Shown here: piece after piece, positions 1 through 7,534 of the stretch
Numbering within the stretch: position 1 is the first letter of the stretch
Layout: the number at the start of each line of letters is the position of its first letter
Translations under genes and position numbers: made by a program
Assembly: GCF_947493735.1 (NCBI RefSeq)
Contig: NZ_CANLSL010000019.1
Coordinates: forward strand, 1 to 54,323
Length of the DNA stretch: 54,323 nucleotides
Reading direction: 5' to 3'
Origin: an uncultured Acinetobacter sp.
Lineage (GTDB): Bacteria > Pseudomonadota > Gammaproteobacteria > Pseudomonadales > Moraxellaceae
Notes under the pieces: generated by a model
Seen by the model: only the letters and a program-made list of their open reading frames with translations
Databases searched by the model: none
What the model was told of the DNA's origin: nothing

Positions 1-54
1 TTAGCGCTGATGGTAGTGTGGGGTTACCCATGTGAGAGTAAGTCATCGCCAGCT
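1..54 (+). rRNA. rrf: 5S ribosomal RNA, 3' end (partial)
   Basis: The window begins inside a 5S rRNA gene. The bases read as the conserved 3' third of 5S rRNA, with the segments GATGGTAGTGTGGGG, CCATGTGAGAGTA and GTCATCGCCAG. The 5' part lies outside the window. It is followed at once by a strong rho-independent terminator, as expected at the end of an rrn operon. The exact 3' nucleotide is uncertain by a few bases. Confidence 0.93.
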
Positions 55-63
55 TTTAATTTC

Positions 64-95
64 AAAACCCCCCACCTTATTAGGTGGGGGGTTTT
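64..95 (+). terminator. rrn operon terminator
   Basis: AAAACCCCCCACC and GGTGGGGGGTTTT form a perfect 13-bp inverted repeat around a TTATTA loop, and the right arm ends in a T run. It lies about 10 bases after the 5S rRNA and separates the rRNA operon from the convergent integrase gene. Confidence 0.93.
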
Positions 96-120
96 ACTGT
101 GGGGAGAAAAATAATTAAGC

Positions 121-1104
121 CTAAAAATCGAGTGGACTAATTGTGCCGAGTTGATTAATCTTTAACACATGTGTGTAAATCATGGTGGTTTGTACACTGC
201 TATGACCCAGTAGGGATTGTATGGTGCGGATGTCTTGCCCATTTTGTAGTAAATGTGTGGCGAAGCTGTGGCGCAAGGTATGCAATGTTGCGGGTTTATT
301 GATGCCAGATAAGGACACTGCTTTTTTAAAACTGCGTTGTAATGCTTGTTCGTGTTGATGATGCCGGCGGATGATTTTTGAGCGCGGATCAGTCGATTCT
401 TTTGCTGCGGGAAATAACCAAAACCATGATAGTTGCGTTGCATAAGTTGGATATTTTTTCTCTAAAGCATCGGGAAGATACACACCGTTACGGTTTAAGT
501 GCCGATCTGTTTGATATATAGCTGTTGCAGTTTGGATCTGTTGTTGCAAGGGTACGAGCAATTTTTGCGGTAAAACGGTGATTCGATCTTTATCGCCTTT
601 TGCCGCACGCACGGTAATTTGATTCAAACCAAAATCTATATCTTTGATGCGAAGTTGATACATTTCTAATAGCCGCATACCTGTGCCATATAGTAGCTGA
701 CATTTAAATAGATCTTCTGTATTGAGATAACTAAAAATTAATGTTATTTCTTCTTTTGAGAGTACGACTGGAAGCCTAGCGGTGACCCGAGGTCTTTCTA
801 TATTATCAATATATGGCAGGGTAATATTTAATACATCGTGGTAAAGAAAAAGTAATGCACTGAGTGCTTGTTTGTGGGTTGATTTGCTTATGCCGTTATT
901 ATTCACTAAAAATGCCAGATAACTTTTTATATGTGTTTCATTTAAGGTGCACGGGTGTTGTTTGTTATGATAAAGGATATAGCGTTTAATCCATTGAATA
1001 TAGGCTCGTTCTGTTGATAGGCTTAAATGTCTGTATCGTGCTGTATAGGCGACTTGTTCTAATAGTATTGGTGGTGGTGTATGGATCTTATTTTGAATTA
1101 TCAT
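121..1104 (-). CDS. intI: Integron integrase (IntI-type tyrosine recombinase)
   Basis: This 327-residue tyrosine recombinase would catalyse attI x attC cassette insertion and excision. An N-terminal SAM-like DNA-binding domain occupies about residues 14-98. The catalytic residues are R144 (YGTGMR), K169, H275 and R278 (HTLRHS), H301 (LLGHS) and Y310 (MIYTH). The feature that marks IntI against ordinary XerC/D is the extra segment at about residues 205-255, with GVYLPDAL, WFWLFP, DPR and RRHH, which in the family contacts folded attC DNA. The C-terminus SPLD also fits IntI. Its divergent orientation from two attC-bounded cassettes supports the call. No frameshift is seen. I cannot assign it to a numbered integron class by reading alone. 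Confidence 0.93.
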   Translation of the reverse strand: MIIQNKIHTPPPILLEQVAYTARYRHLSLSTERAYIQWIKRYILYHNKQHPCTLNETHIKSYLAFLVNNNGISKSTHKQALSALLFLYHDVLNITLPYIDNIERPRVTARLPVVLSKEEITLIFSYLNTEDLFKCQLLYGTGMRLLEMYQLRIKDIDFGLNQITVRAAKGDKDRITVLPQKLLVPLQQQIQTATAIYQTDRHLNRNGVYLPDALEKKYPTYATQLSWFWLFPAAKESTDPRSKIIRRHHQHEQALQRSFKKAVSLSGINKPATLHTLRHSFATHLLQNGQDIRTIQSLLGHSSVQTTMIYTHVLKINQLGTISPLDF

Positions 1105-1107
1105 AAC

Positions 1108-1136
1108 TTGACAAGTGTGTTTTTACTCTGTAAGGT
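1108..1136 (+). promoter_or_regulatory. Candidate cassette promoter (Pc)
   Basis: TTGACA (1108-1113), a perfect -35 hexamer, is followed after 17 bases by TAAGGT (1131-1136), a poor -10. It lies between intI and the attI junction and points into the cassettes, where a Pc promoter belongs. The weak -10 keeps this tentative. Confidence 0.4.
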
Positions 1137-1169
1137 ATTTGAAATATAACGAGAATAAAATAGGATGTC

Positions 1170-1234
1170 AAAATAGTTATGTTGCAAATTTATTTTGGTT
1201 ATGCGGCAAATTCGCCGTATAACTGTAGTTAGGT
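1170..1234 (+). other. Putative attI recombination site
   Basis: The junction with cassette 1 is GTTAGGT at 1228-1234, preceded by the roughly inverted GTATAAC at 1218-1224. This gives the L and R core boxes expected of an integron simple site. The position, about 125 bases from the intI start, is normal for attI. The left limit is arbitrary, because accessory integrase sites cannot be recognised by eye. Confidence 0.6.
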
Positions 1235-1238
1235 TGCT

Positions 1239-1697
1239 ATGAAACATCTATTTCTCTGTTTCTTGATGACGTTTCTGATCTCCTGCACAGGCCACACGTC
1301 CCTGCCTGAGACCATTGCTCCAGAAGAAAGTAGTCCCGCCTACTCCACCAACACTTTAGTCTTGGCTGAACCTCTTCCTGGCAAGCGCGTAAGAATCTCG
1401 ATCTCTGCAAGAGATTCGTCGCTTTACATCGTCAACTGCAATGAGCACATAATTGTCTCGCTATTAACTAAGAACTCGGACGTCCCAGCGTGGGGAGGCG
1501 CAACCGACGCATGTCTCTCTCAAAGCATCATCATTCCCCACAAATCGACGCTTAGTTTTGTCGTCACTGCTCCTGATCTAGGCACTGACACCATTTACAT
1601 GGCTAGAGTTGGCGGCATACACCGTGGGCTTGACGTACGATCGCCTCAGTATGAGCCGGAGCTGACATTGAGCAACGAATTTCAGCTACGACCGTAA
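1239..1697 (+). CDS. Cassette 1: putative lipoprotein of unknown function
   Basis: This 152-residue protein opens with a lipoprotein signal: positively charged MKH, a hydrophobic stretch and a lipobox LISC, with lipidation expected at C16. The mature part is low in charge and rich in beta-prone segments. It has two further Cys (about 67 and 92) that could form a disulfide. I do not recognise a family. The start codon lies only 10 bases after the recombination point, so the 5' untranslated region and any ribosome binding site come from attI. It is the first cassette and so the best placed for Pc expression. It could also be a surface or periplasmic immunity or adhesion factor, but nothing in the sequence shows which. 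Confidence 0.75.
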   Translation: MKHLFLCFLMTFLISCTGHTSLPETIAPEESSPAYSTNTLVLAEPLPGKRVRISISARDSSLYIVNCNEHIIVSLLTKNSDVPAWGGATDACLSQSIIIPHKSTLSFVVTAPDLGTDTIYMARVGGIHRGLDVRSPQYEPELTLSNEFQLRP

Positions 1698-1703
1698 CAG
1701 GCA

Positions 1704-1810
1704 ACCTAACAATTCGTTCAAGCCGAACCCGCTTCGCGGTCCGGCTCATGCGGTAACGTGTACCACAACGCCGTACCGCTCCGTAGGTCGGCTTAACTCA
1801 GGCGTTAGGC
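1704..1810 (+). other. attC site of cassette 1
   Basis: R'' box ACCTAAC (1704-1710) pairs with R' box GTTAGGC (1804-1810). L'' TTCAAGCCGA and L' TCGGCTTAA are the inner complementary boxes. The 107 bases between the outer boxes are imperfectly palindromic, as needed for the folded single-strand substrate. Recombination would cut after G1804. Confidence 0.9.
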
Positions 1811-1856
1811 AACAAAAACGTGCTACTCATAATTTACGAACAAATGGAAGAAAACT

Positions 1857-2963
1857 ATGTCACTTATTGACGAAGTTAATGAGAAGAGAAAAGAGATAAG
1901 AACTGATGGGTATGCTATGTCTATCAGTGAGTGGGGATCGCTTTACGAAAGCAAGGAAATTGATATTCACCCAGAGTTTCAACGTTTCTATCGCTGGAGT
2001 GATTCACAGAAAACAAACCTTATTGAATCGATATTGTTGGGGATTCCTATTCCTCCTGTATTTGTCAGCCAGCGAAAAGATGGAATATGGGATGTGGTGG
2101 ATGGATTGCAAAGGCTATCTACTATTTATCAATTCATGGGGATATTAAAAGATGAAAACTCAAATAATGTTGACCCATTAATCCTTTCAGGCACTAAGTA
2201 TTTACCGAGTCTTGAAGGAAAAAAATGGAATAATCCAGATGATGTAGAAAATTCTTTTAGTCAAGAACTAAGATTAATCATTAAACGCTCCAAAATAAAC
2301 GTAAGCATAGTCCTCAAAGAGAGTGACGAAACAGCTAAATATGATCTCTTTCAACGCTTAAATACTGGTGGTTCTGATTTAAGCCCGCAAGAGGTTCGGA
2401 ATTGTATTTTGGTAATGTTAAACAAAGAATTCTATAACTGGCTTCAAGCCCTTGCATCCTACCCAGCATTTCAGGAGTGTATAGCTTTAAGTGAGCGGCC
2501 GTTGAAAGAATCTTATGACCTGGAGCTTGCACTCAGATTTTTAATATTTTCTGATATTGACGTAGCAGAGCTAGATCAATTAGGGGATGTCGGGATATTT
2601 ATTACCGAGAGAATGAGAAGTATTGCCGGCGATAAGGGCTTTGATAAAGCCTCATGGGAGACTTTATTTAAGCAAACATTCGATCTATTAAAAGATGAGC
2701 TTTCTGATGAGTCATTTAAAAGATATAGCAATGATAAGCAAAAATTTTCTGGTGGTTTTTTATTGTCACAGTACGAAGTTGTTGCATACGGAGTTGGATA
2801 CAATTTAAAGACTGGTAATTCCGTTGAAAATGTCAAACAAAAGGCCGCAGGCATATGGAGCGATGATCGATATACTGACTGGTCTGGATCTGGGATAACT
2901 GCAACACGTAGACTTCCAAGGATATTGCCATTTGGCCGCGAGGTTTTTGATGGCAACAATTAG
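1857..2963 (+). CDS. Cassette 2, gene A: DUF262 (GmrSD N-terminal-like) protein
   Basis: This 368-residue protein has the hallmarks of DUF262, a ParB/Srx-like fold found in GmrS/GmrD and other anti-phage proteins. These are EFQRFYRW (40-47), LLGIPIPPVF (60-69) and VDGLQRLST (81-89). The last is the DGQQR-type motif, linked in the family to NTP hydrolysis or DNase control, with Leu in place of the first Gln. There is no DUF1524 HNH nuclease domain, so the protein may depend on its partner. The downstream HEPN-like gene overlaps it by 14 bases. A GGAAG ribosome binding site lies 7 bases before the ATG. A two-component defence or toxin system is inferred from family and context. Confidence 0.82.
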   Translation: MSLIDEVNEKRKEIRTDGYAMSISEWGSLYESKEIDIHPEFQRFYRWSDSQKTNLIESILLGIPIPPVFVSQRKDGIWDVVDGLQRLSTIYQFMGILKDENSNNVDPLILSGTKYLPSLEGKKWNNPDDVENSFSQELRLIIKRSKINVSIVLKESDETAKYDLFQRLNTGGSDLSPQEVRNCILVMLNKEFYNWLQALASYPAFQECIALSERPLKESYDLELALRFLIFSDIDVAELDQLGDVGIFITERMRSIAGDKGFDKASWETLFKQTFDLLKDELSDESFKRYSNDKQKFSGGFLLSQYEVVAYGVGYNLKTGNSVENVKQKAAGIWSDDRYTDWSGSGITATRRLPRILPFGREVFDGNN

Positions 2964-3600
2964 AACCAAGGAGGAATTGGTCGATAAGATCGGGCAAGAT
3001 CACGTTTGGAGGTTGAGGGAAATATCCGAGCTAAAAAGCCTTATAGAAGAACCTACTATCTCTGACCTCAGAAAACGAGTGTTATGCCGTTCAGGGATTG
3101 CACTTTTGTATGCTCACTGGGAGGGGTTCGTAAAAAAAACAGGTACATATTTCTTAGAATATGTTGCATCGCAAAGGCATAATATATCAGAGCTAAGAAG
3201 TAATTTTGTTACTTTGCTCGTAAGAGGGAAGATAGATAAAGCTAGCGAGTCAAATAAATATTCAGCCTTCGATGAAGTGACGAGATACATAATTGATAAC
3301 CAGAGCACTCGGGCAAAAATACCAACAAAGAATGTTGTAGAAACACAATCAAATCTATCTACAAGCGTATTAAAAGAAATAATGTGGTGTTTAGGACTAA
3401 GCTATGAGTTTTATGAACCAAAGGAAAAATTGATTGATCTGAAGCTTGTTGGTAGACGGAATCACGTTGCTCATGGTGAAGCAATTGAAATTGAAAGTGC
3501 TGATTTCGTTGAAATGGTAGATGAAGTATTAGGGCTTATGAATACGTTCAAAAACCTGTTAGAAAATTCTTGTATAACTGAATCCTATAAGGCTGCGTAG
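2950..3600 (+). CDS. Cassette 2, gene B: HEPN-like (MAE_28990/MAE_18760-type) protein
   Basis: This 216-residue protein resembles the MAE_28990/MAE_18760-type HEPN families. It has an early helical segment with ALLYAHWEGFVK (51-62) and a late motif RRNHVAHGE (169-177). The motif contains Rx4H (R170, H175), the HEPN ribonuclease signature. I chose the ATG at 2950 over the upstream TTG at 2932 because GAGG lies 7 bases before it. The start sits inside the DUF262 gene, so the two are probably translationally coupled. The stop at 3598-3600 abuts the attC. HEPN plus DUF262 pairs are known in defence islands. RNase action of this protein is inferred. Confidence 0.78.
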   Translation: MATIRTKEELVDKIGQDHVWRLREISELKSLIEEPTISDLRKRVLCRSGIALLYAHWEGFVKKTGTYFLEYVASQRHNISELRSNFVTLLVRGKIDKASESNKYSAFDEVTRYIIDNQSTRAKIPTKNVVETQSNLSTSVLKEIMWCLGLSYEFYEPKEKLIDLKLVGRRNHVAHGEAIEIESADFVEMVDEVLGLMNTFKNLLENSCITESYKAA

Positions 3601-3601
3601 T

Positions 3602-3673
3602 GCCTAACAAGGCGCTGCTACGGAAAATTTACTCGCTGTCGCTCCCAAATTTCCGCAGAGCGCGGCGTTAGCT
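3602..3673 (+). other. attC site of cassette 2
   Basis: GCCTAAC (3602-3608) and GTTAGCT (3667-3673) are the outer R'' and R' boxes. The inner arms CGCTGCTACGGAAA and TTTCCGCAGAGCG are complementary with extrahelical bases. The total length is 72 bases, shorter and of a different sequence type from the attC of cassette 1, so the two cassettes have different origins. Confidence 0.9.
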
Positions 3674-3699
3674 GCTTCAACACAGAGGGGAGATTGATT

Positions 3700-4011
3700 A
3701 TGTACTGTTCTAAGTGCGGCTCAAATTTGGAAGTCAGTGACAAGTTCTGCTCGAAATGCGGGGTGGCAGTTACTGCTATCAATCAACAGCCTGTGCAGGA
3801 AGCAGCCACCGTAAAACCGACTGGCAACGGAATGGCAAAATAATTATCAAGCGGCGTTTTTATCGCTCTTATTCTCGTCTCCACCTTTGCTGCTGCCTTA
3901 ATTTTCAGCGAAAAAGGAATAGGCACGATCGTTCTTTCAGCCTTGATCGCTGAAACGCTTGCTGCAACCGCCGTCGGCTTCTCTGTCGCCAAATTGATCA
4001 CCATTATGTGA
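3700..4011 (+). pseudogene. Cassette 3: zinc-ribbon membrane protein with in-frame stop
   Basis: The frame opened by ATG 3700 encodes an N-terminal zinc ribbon (CSKCG and CSKCG, i.e. CxxC...CxxC), then a linker ending GNGMAK and a TAA at 3841-3843. The same frame stays open for a further 55 codons to TGA 4009-4011. That part encodes two hydrophobic segments (SGVFIALILVSTFAAALIF and GTIVLSALIAETLAATAVGF). Zinc ribbon followed by transmembrane helices is a common layout, so this is most simply one gene cut by a nonsense mutation. AGAGGGGAG at 3684-3692 gives a good ribosome binding site. A 47-residue soluble zinc-ribbon protein could still be made. Confidence 0.72.
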
Positions 4012-4144
4012 AGCTGATCCTAACCATTGGCTCTGTTCACTATCAACGAATGTATTTGAATATATTTATCCTTGGGGATATTGGGCTTTATTATTAGCAT
4101 TTGTGATGTTATCACCTTTAATTACAAAACGATTTTATTTGTAG
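4010..4144 (+). pseudogene. 3' remnant of a membrane-protein gene
   Basis: A plus-strand frame from about 4010 to TAG 4142-4144 encodes a tail with EYIYPWGYWALLLAF and ends KRFYL. This looks like a last transmembrane helix plus a short basic tail. No start codon is present. It begins where the third attC should continue and overlaps the stop of the convergent permease gene. It is probably the 3' end of a chromosomal gene truncated at the integron edge. The family could not be named; a CorA-like transporter tail is only a guess. Confidence 0.4.
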
Positions 4145-5223
4145 CGTAAACGATAATACGCCAAAGCTAAAAATACCATCGCCATGATCGCTAAGAACCA
4201 TACATGCTCAGCCACCTGTGACAAAGTTGCGCCCATTTGATTGAGTTTGACGAAGAGCATAACGCCATGTGTTGAGGGCAGTGCGGTGGCGATAGATGAA
4301 ATCCACATCGGCATAGAAGAGTGTGGCCAAGCGATGCCAGACAAAATAAATAAAGGCACCGAGCTCACCACAATCACATGCCCCGCACGTTCAGCGATAT
4401 CGAGAAAAGTGGATAAAAACATGCCCATAGCTGCCACACACGCCACAAAGATCGGCACGGCGATCAGCATTGCAAAAAAATTCCCGCCACGAGGATAGTC
4501 ATAGAGCCAAAAGGTAAAGCCAAATAGGTAATAACAGCCCAAGCTCCCAATGGTGAGCGCCACAGCAAAAATCGCCCAAAACTCACTTGGCTGAGGTCGC
4601 CAGTTCGACTCTCGGTAGCCTGCGATGAGCATACATAAACCCAAAAAAATGGTCTGATGAATGATGACAGGTGCTACCGCAGGAAAAATATAACTGCCGT
4701 AACCCGATAAGGTGTTAAATAAGGGAATTTGATGAATCGGAATACTCGGTTCAAAGGCGCTGATATTGGCATATTTATCGGCATATTCAGCCAGTGTCGA
4801 TTCCACAGATTCAGCAATTGCCACACCGATTTGTTTGGTTTTGAGGAAATATGCCGCACTCAGATAAATACCAATGCCACCATTTTCACCATGTCGAATG
4901 CTTTTGGTCAGATTATTCGGCAACAAAAGAATCCCATCGGCCTTTTGTTCCTGAACCAGTTGTTTTGCCTCTAAAAAATTCGCAGTGACGGCACGAATTT
5001 CCACATTCGGGCTTTTATGAATTTGTGTGATGATTTGGTTGCTGAGCTGGCTTTGTTCCTCATCTACGATCACAATCGGTAACGACTCGGCATGTTGTCC
5101 TTCATAGGCTGTTGGATAGAAAAAGCTGTAAAAAATTACTGATAAAATCATGGTGGTTAGCACCGATTGATTTTTGGCAATATTTTTAAAAGTTTGCAGA
5201 TAATAACAAAAAAAAGATTTCAT
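4135..5223 (-). CDS. ABC-2 type transporter permease (second permease)
   Basis: This 362-residue inner-membrane protein has the ABC2_membrane_3 layout: one N-terminal transmembrane helix (about 20-38), a large periplasmic domain (about 40-180) and five or six C-terminal helices. It resembles YbhR/YhhJ, the permeases of HlyD-linked exporters. It carries no Walker A or signature motif, so it is not a fused ATPase. It is the last gene of a tolC-hlyD-permease-permease operon and overlaps the previous gene by ATGA (5220-5223). The substrate is unknown. The family exports drugs, cations or larger molecules. Confidence 0.88.
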   Translation of the reverse strand: MKSFFCYYLQTFKNIAKNQSVLTTMILSVIFYSFFYPTAYEGQHAESLPIVIVDEEQSQLSNQIITQIHKSPNVEIRAVTANFLEAKQLVQEQKADGILLLPNNLTKSIRHGENGGIGIYLSAAYFLKTKQIGVAIAESVESTLAEYADKYANISAFEPSIPIHQIPLFNTLSGYGSYIFPAVAPVIIHQTIFLGLCMLIAGYRESNWRPQPSEFWAIFAVALTIGSLGCYYLFGFTFWLYDYPRGGNFFAMLIAVPIFVACVAAMGMFLSTFLDIAERAGHVIVVSSVPLFILSGIAWPHSSMPMWISSIATALPSTHGVMLFVKLNQMGATLSQVAEHVWFLAIMAMVFLALAYYRLRYK

Positions 5224-6371
5224 GTGCTGACCTCTTTTTTTGTTTTTTTGATCAGTAACAGGGCAAAAATCAAGAACACTGAAAAATGGAGCAATAACAA
5301 GCCAAAAGGCTGTAGTGAGGTGGTAATTGGACTACCGACGACCCATTGCTCAGTCTGCAATCTAGCATAGGGGGTATAGGGGATGATGTACGACCAAAAT
5401 TGAGTAAAGGTCGGTGCATTATTCAGCGGTAACGTCACCCCAGCGAAGCTCAAGGACGATCCGCCATATACTGCAATCAAGCCAAAGGTTTTGAGTAAAT
5501 CTTTACTTCCTAAAACCAAGCAGACAGCAAGCACGGCATATGCAGCGTAAAATAAAAATTGTCCAAGCAATAAAAACCACAATGATCCTGCAATCGACCA
5601 GCCACGAATTTCTGTCAGCCAAAACATCCACGCCCACGTCCATAATGAGAAGATCAGGATATATGGCATGGTCTTGGCGAATAAAATGGCGAAAATATTG
5701 TGTCCGCCGAGCCAAGTTTTTACCGTTTGATATTTGAATTCTTGCCCGACACTAAACGCCACACAACAGCACAACAATAGGTGCATAATCGCAGGAATTA
5801 AAAACGGCTCAAGATATAATTCATAACTTAGCGTAGGATTGAATAAGGGCGAAATTTTAACATTTGGTGTGGGTGCTTCGACATAGGGCAAACTATTTTC
5901 TAAGTATGCATTGCTCATGTAGTTGGCGATGCCTTGCACGGTCGCAAGCGATACCGCTGTAGACAGCGTATTACCAATACTGAAAAAAGACAGATTATAC
6001 GCAATGCTAATCTGTGGGTCTTGCGCCTGCACCAGATTGCGCTCCGCACCATCGGGAATATGCACATAGCCCCAAATTTCAGTGCGATTAATCAAATCTT
6101 CGGCTTGGTCAATCCGTTCAATGCCATGCTCGATATGAATGGTGTGATTGAGCGCCAAATGCTTTTCAATGGTTCGGCTCAGTTCAGAATGATCTTGATC
6201 AATGAAGGCTATGGGTAAATGTTGAGGCTTGCCGTCTAAAAACATGGCGCTAAATACAATGATCAAAAAAGTAGGCACCAACGTCACCAAACACAGATCC
6301 CACGGATGAGTGATCAAATAATTCAGTTCACGCTTGAGTGCAGTCCACATTGATGTTTTACCTATCGCCAT
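5220..6371 (-). CDS. ABC-2 type transporter permease (first permease)
   Basis: This 383-residue protein is a paralogue of the next gene. It has an N-terminal helix (about 26-44), the periplasmic segment starting LPIAFIDQDHSELSRTI, and a C-terminal block of helices from about residue 190. It is YbhS-like. The paired permeases probably form a heterodimer. It starts 32 bases after the HlyD-family gene and ends in an ATGA overlap with its partner, so the three are co-transcribed. Neither permease has a nucleotide-binding domain, and no ATPase gene lies next to them in this window. Confidence 0.88.
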   Translation of the reverse strand: MAIGKTSMWTALKRELNYLITHPWDLCLVTLVPTFLIIVFSAMFLDGKPQHLPIAFIDQDHSELSRTIEKHLALNHTIHIEHGIERIDQAEDLINRTEIWGYVHIPDGAERNLVQAQDPQISIAYNLSFFSIGNTLSTAVSLATVQGIANYMSNAYLENSLPYVEAPTPNVKISPLFNPTLSYELYLEPFLIPAIMHLLLCCCVAFSVGQEFKYQTVKTWLGGHNIFAILFAKTMPYILIFSLWTWAWMFWLTEIRGWSIAGSLWFLLLGQFLFYAAYAVLAVCLVLGSKDLLKTFGLIAVYGGSSLSFAGVTLPLNNAPTFTQFWSYIIPYTPYARLQTEQWVVGSPITTSLQPFGLLLLHFSVFLIFALLLIKKTKKEVST

Positions 6372-6403
6372 GCGCTATCGAATTTGAATCAAAATTCAAC
6401 GCT

Positions 6404-7534
6404 TTATTGTCCTTTAACTTCAAAGATTACGCTCATGCCGACTTTGAGATCAGGGATTTTTTGCTCAGGTTCAAGATGCAATTTAAAGCTACGAATATCA
6501 TAGCCACCTGTCTGACGTGTGGTCTTAATGGTGGCAAAGTCACCTTCAGCATCAATGGTTTTGATTAAAAAAGTCGCTTTTTGATTTAGCGCAGGAATAT
6601 AGCCTTCAAGGCTTTTCTTTTTGTAGACATTGGCGTATTGATCTTCACGCACATTCAAACTTACCCAATAATCATCGGTCAGTAGGCTAATAATCGGCAC
6701 GCCCATCACCACCAACTCACTGGTTTCACCATAGATTTCTGACACGGTGGCATCTTGTGGTGCATGCAGTAAGGTTTCCGCTTCCATAGCATTGGCTTCA
6801 CTCACTGCTGCACGAGCGATTTCTACTTGTGCGTCGGCCGAGGATTTTTGTTGTGTGGTGCTACCACGTTCGGCACGGGCATATTGTTGATACGATGCTT
6901 CCGCCAGTTCTTTGGCAGAAATTTTTGCGGCGTGCATTTGGTCACGACGCTGACGAGAGATCACACCTTGTTGATATAAGGTCTGTCCACGTTGATAGGT
7001 AGTTTCTGCCAGTGTCGCTTGCGCTTTGACACTTTGCCAGTTGGCGTAGAGCGTGTCGATATTTTCTTGTTGCGAGCCGCGTTCTGCGGTGGACTGTAAT
7101 GCGAGCGCAGATTGAAGTGAGGCGAGGGCTTGTTGCTTTTTCGCTTCGACTTCAGGACTACTGAGTTTGATCAGCGCCTGACCTTGTTTCACCTGTTCAC
7201 CTTCATGCACAAAGAGTTGTTCAATGCGACTCGGGACTTTGCTACTGACATGAATGGTATCGGCTTCAACACGTCCTTGAATGCTAATGGTTTTCGGCTG
7301 ATAGCTTTTCCATAGTCCAAAAATAATCAGACCCAGTAAGATCAATACCACCAATATAGTGATAATTTTTTTCAGCTTTGATTTTTTCTGCGCATTCGAA
7401 TTGCTGTTATTTAAATTACGGTCAGACTGTTTTTGCGATGCGTTATTTGTTACGTCACTATTTCTCTGATTATCCGAAGCATTGCTTTTTTGCGTATTGT
7501 TTTCTGGTACATCATCATTTGGTTGATCGTTCAT
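6404..7534 (-). CDS. HlyD-family membrane fusion (periplasmic adaptor) protein
   Basis: This 376-residue adaptor links inner-membrane permeases to an outer-membrane channel. A long polar N-terminus rich in Asn, Gln and Ser (1-55) precedes one transmembrane helix (about 58-75). A biotinyl-lipoyl half-motif follows (GRVEADTIHVSSKVPSRIEQ, then VHEGEQVKQGQAL), then a helical hairpin (about 125-245, rich in Ala and Gln), the second lipoyl half and a beta-barrel. This is the EmrA/YbhG layout. Its start overlaps the tolC-type gene by ATGA at 7531-7534. Confidence 0.92.
   Translation of the reverse strand: MNDQPNDDVPENNTQKSNASDNQRNSDVTNNASQKQSDRNLNNSNSNAQKKSKLKKIITILVVLILLGLIIFGLWKSYQPKTISIQGRVEADTIHVSSKVPSRIEQLFVHEGEQVKQGQALIKLSSPEVEAKKQQALASLQSALALQSTAERGSQQENIDTLYANWQSVKAQATLAETTYQRGQTLYQQGVISRQRRDQMHAAKISAKELAEASYQQYARAERGSTTQQKSSADAQVEIARAAVSEANAMEAETLLHAPQDATVSEIYGETSELVVMGVPIISLLTDDYWVSLNVREDQYANVYKKKSLEGYIPALNQKATFLIKTIDAEGDFATIKTTRQTGGYDIRSFKLHLEPEQKIPDLKVGMSVIFEVKGQ

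Larger units (their letters stand above)
121..4024 (+). mobile_element. Small chromosomal integron, three cassettes
   Basis: An integron-type integrase (121-1104, minus) diverges from a cassette array read on the plus strand. The attI/cassette junction is GTTAGGT at 1228-1234. Cassette 1 runs about 1229-1804, cassette 2 about 1805-3667, and cassette 3 starts at 3668. Two attC sites with paired core boxes end cassettes 1 and 2. The third ends in only an imperfect R''-like box (4018-4024). The array is short and sits immediately after an rrn operon. The integrase keeps all catalytic residues, so the element may still be active. Confidence 0.88.

Noticed and set aside
2932..2949. TTG start for the HEPN-like gene at 2932
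   Set aside because: ATG 2950 has GAGG at the correct distance. The TTG has none.
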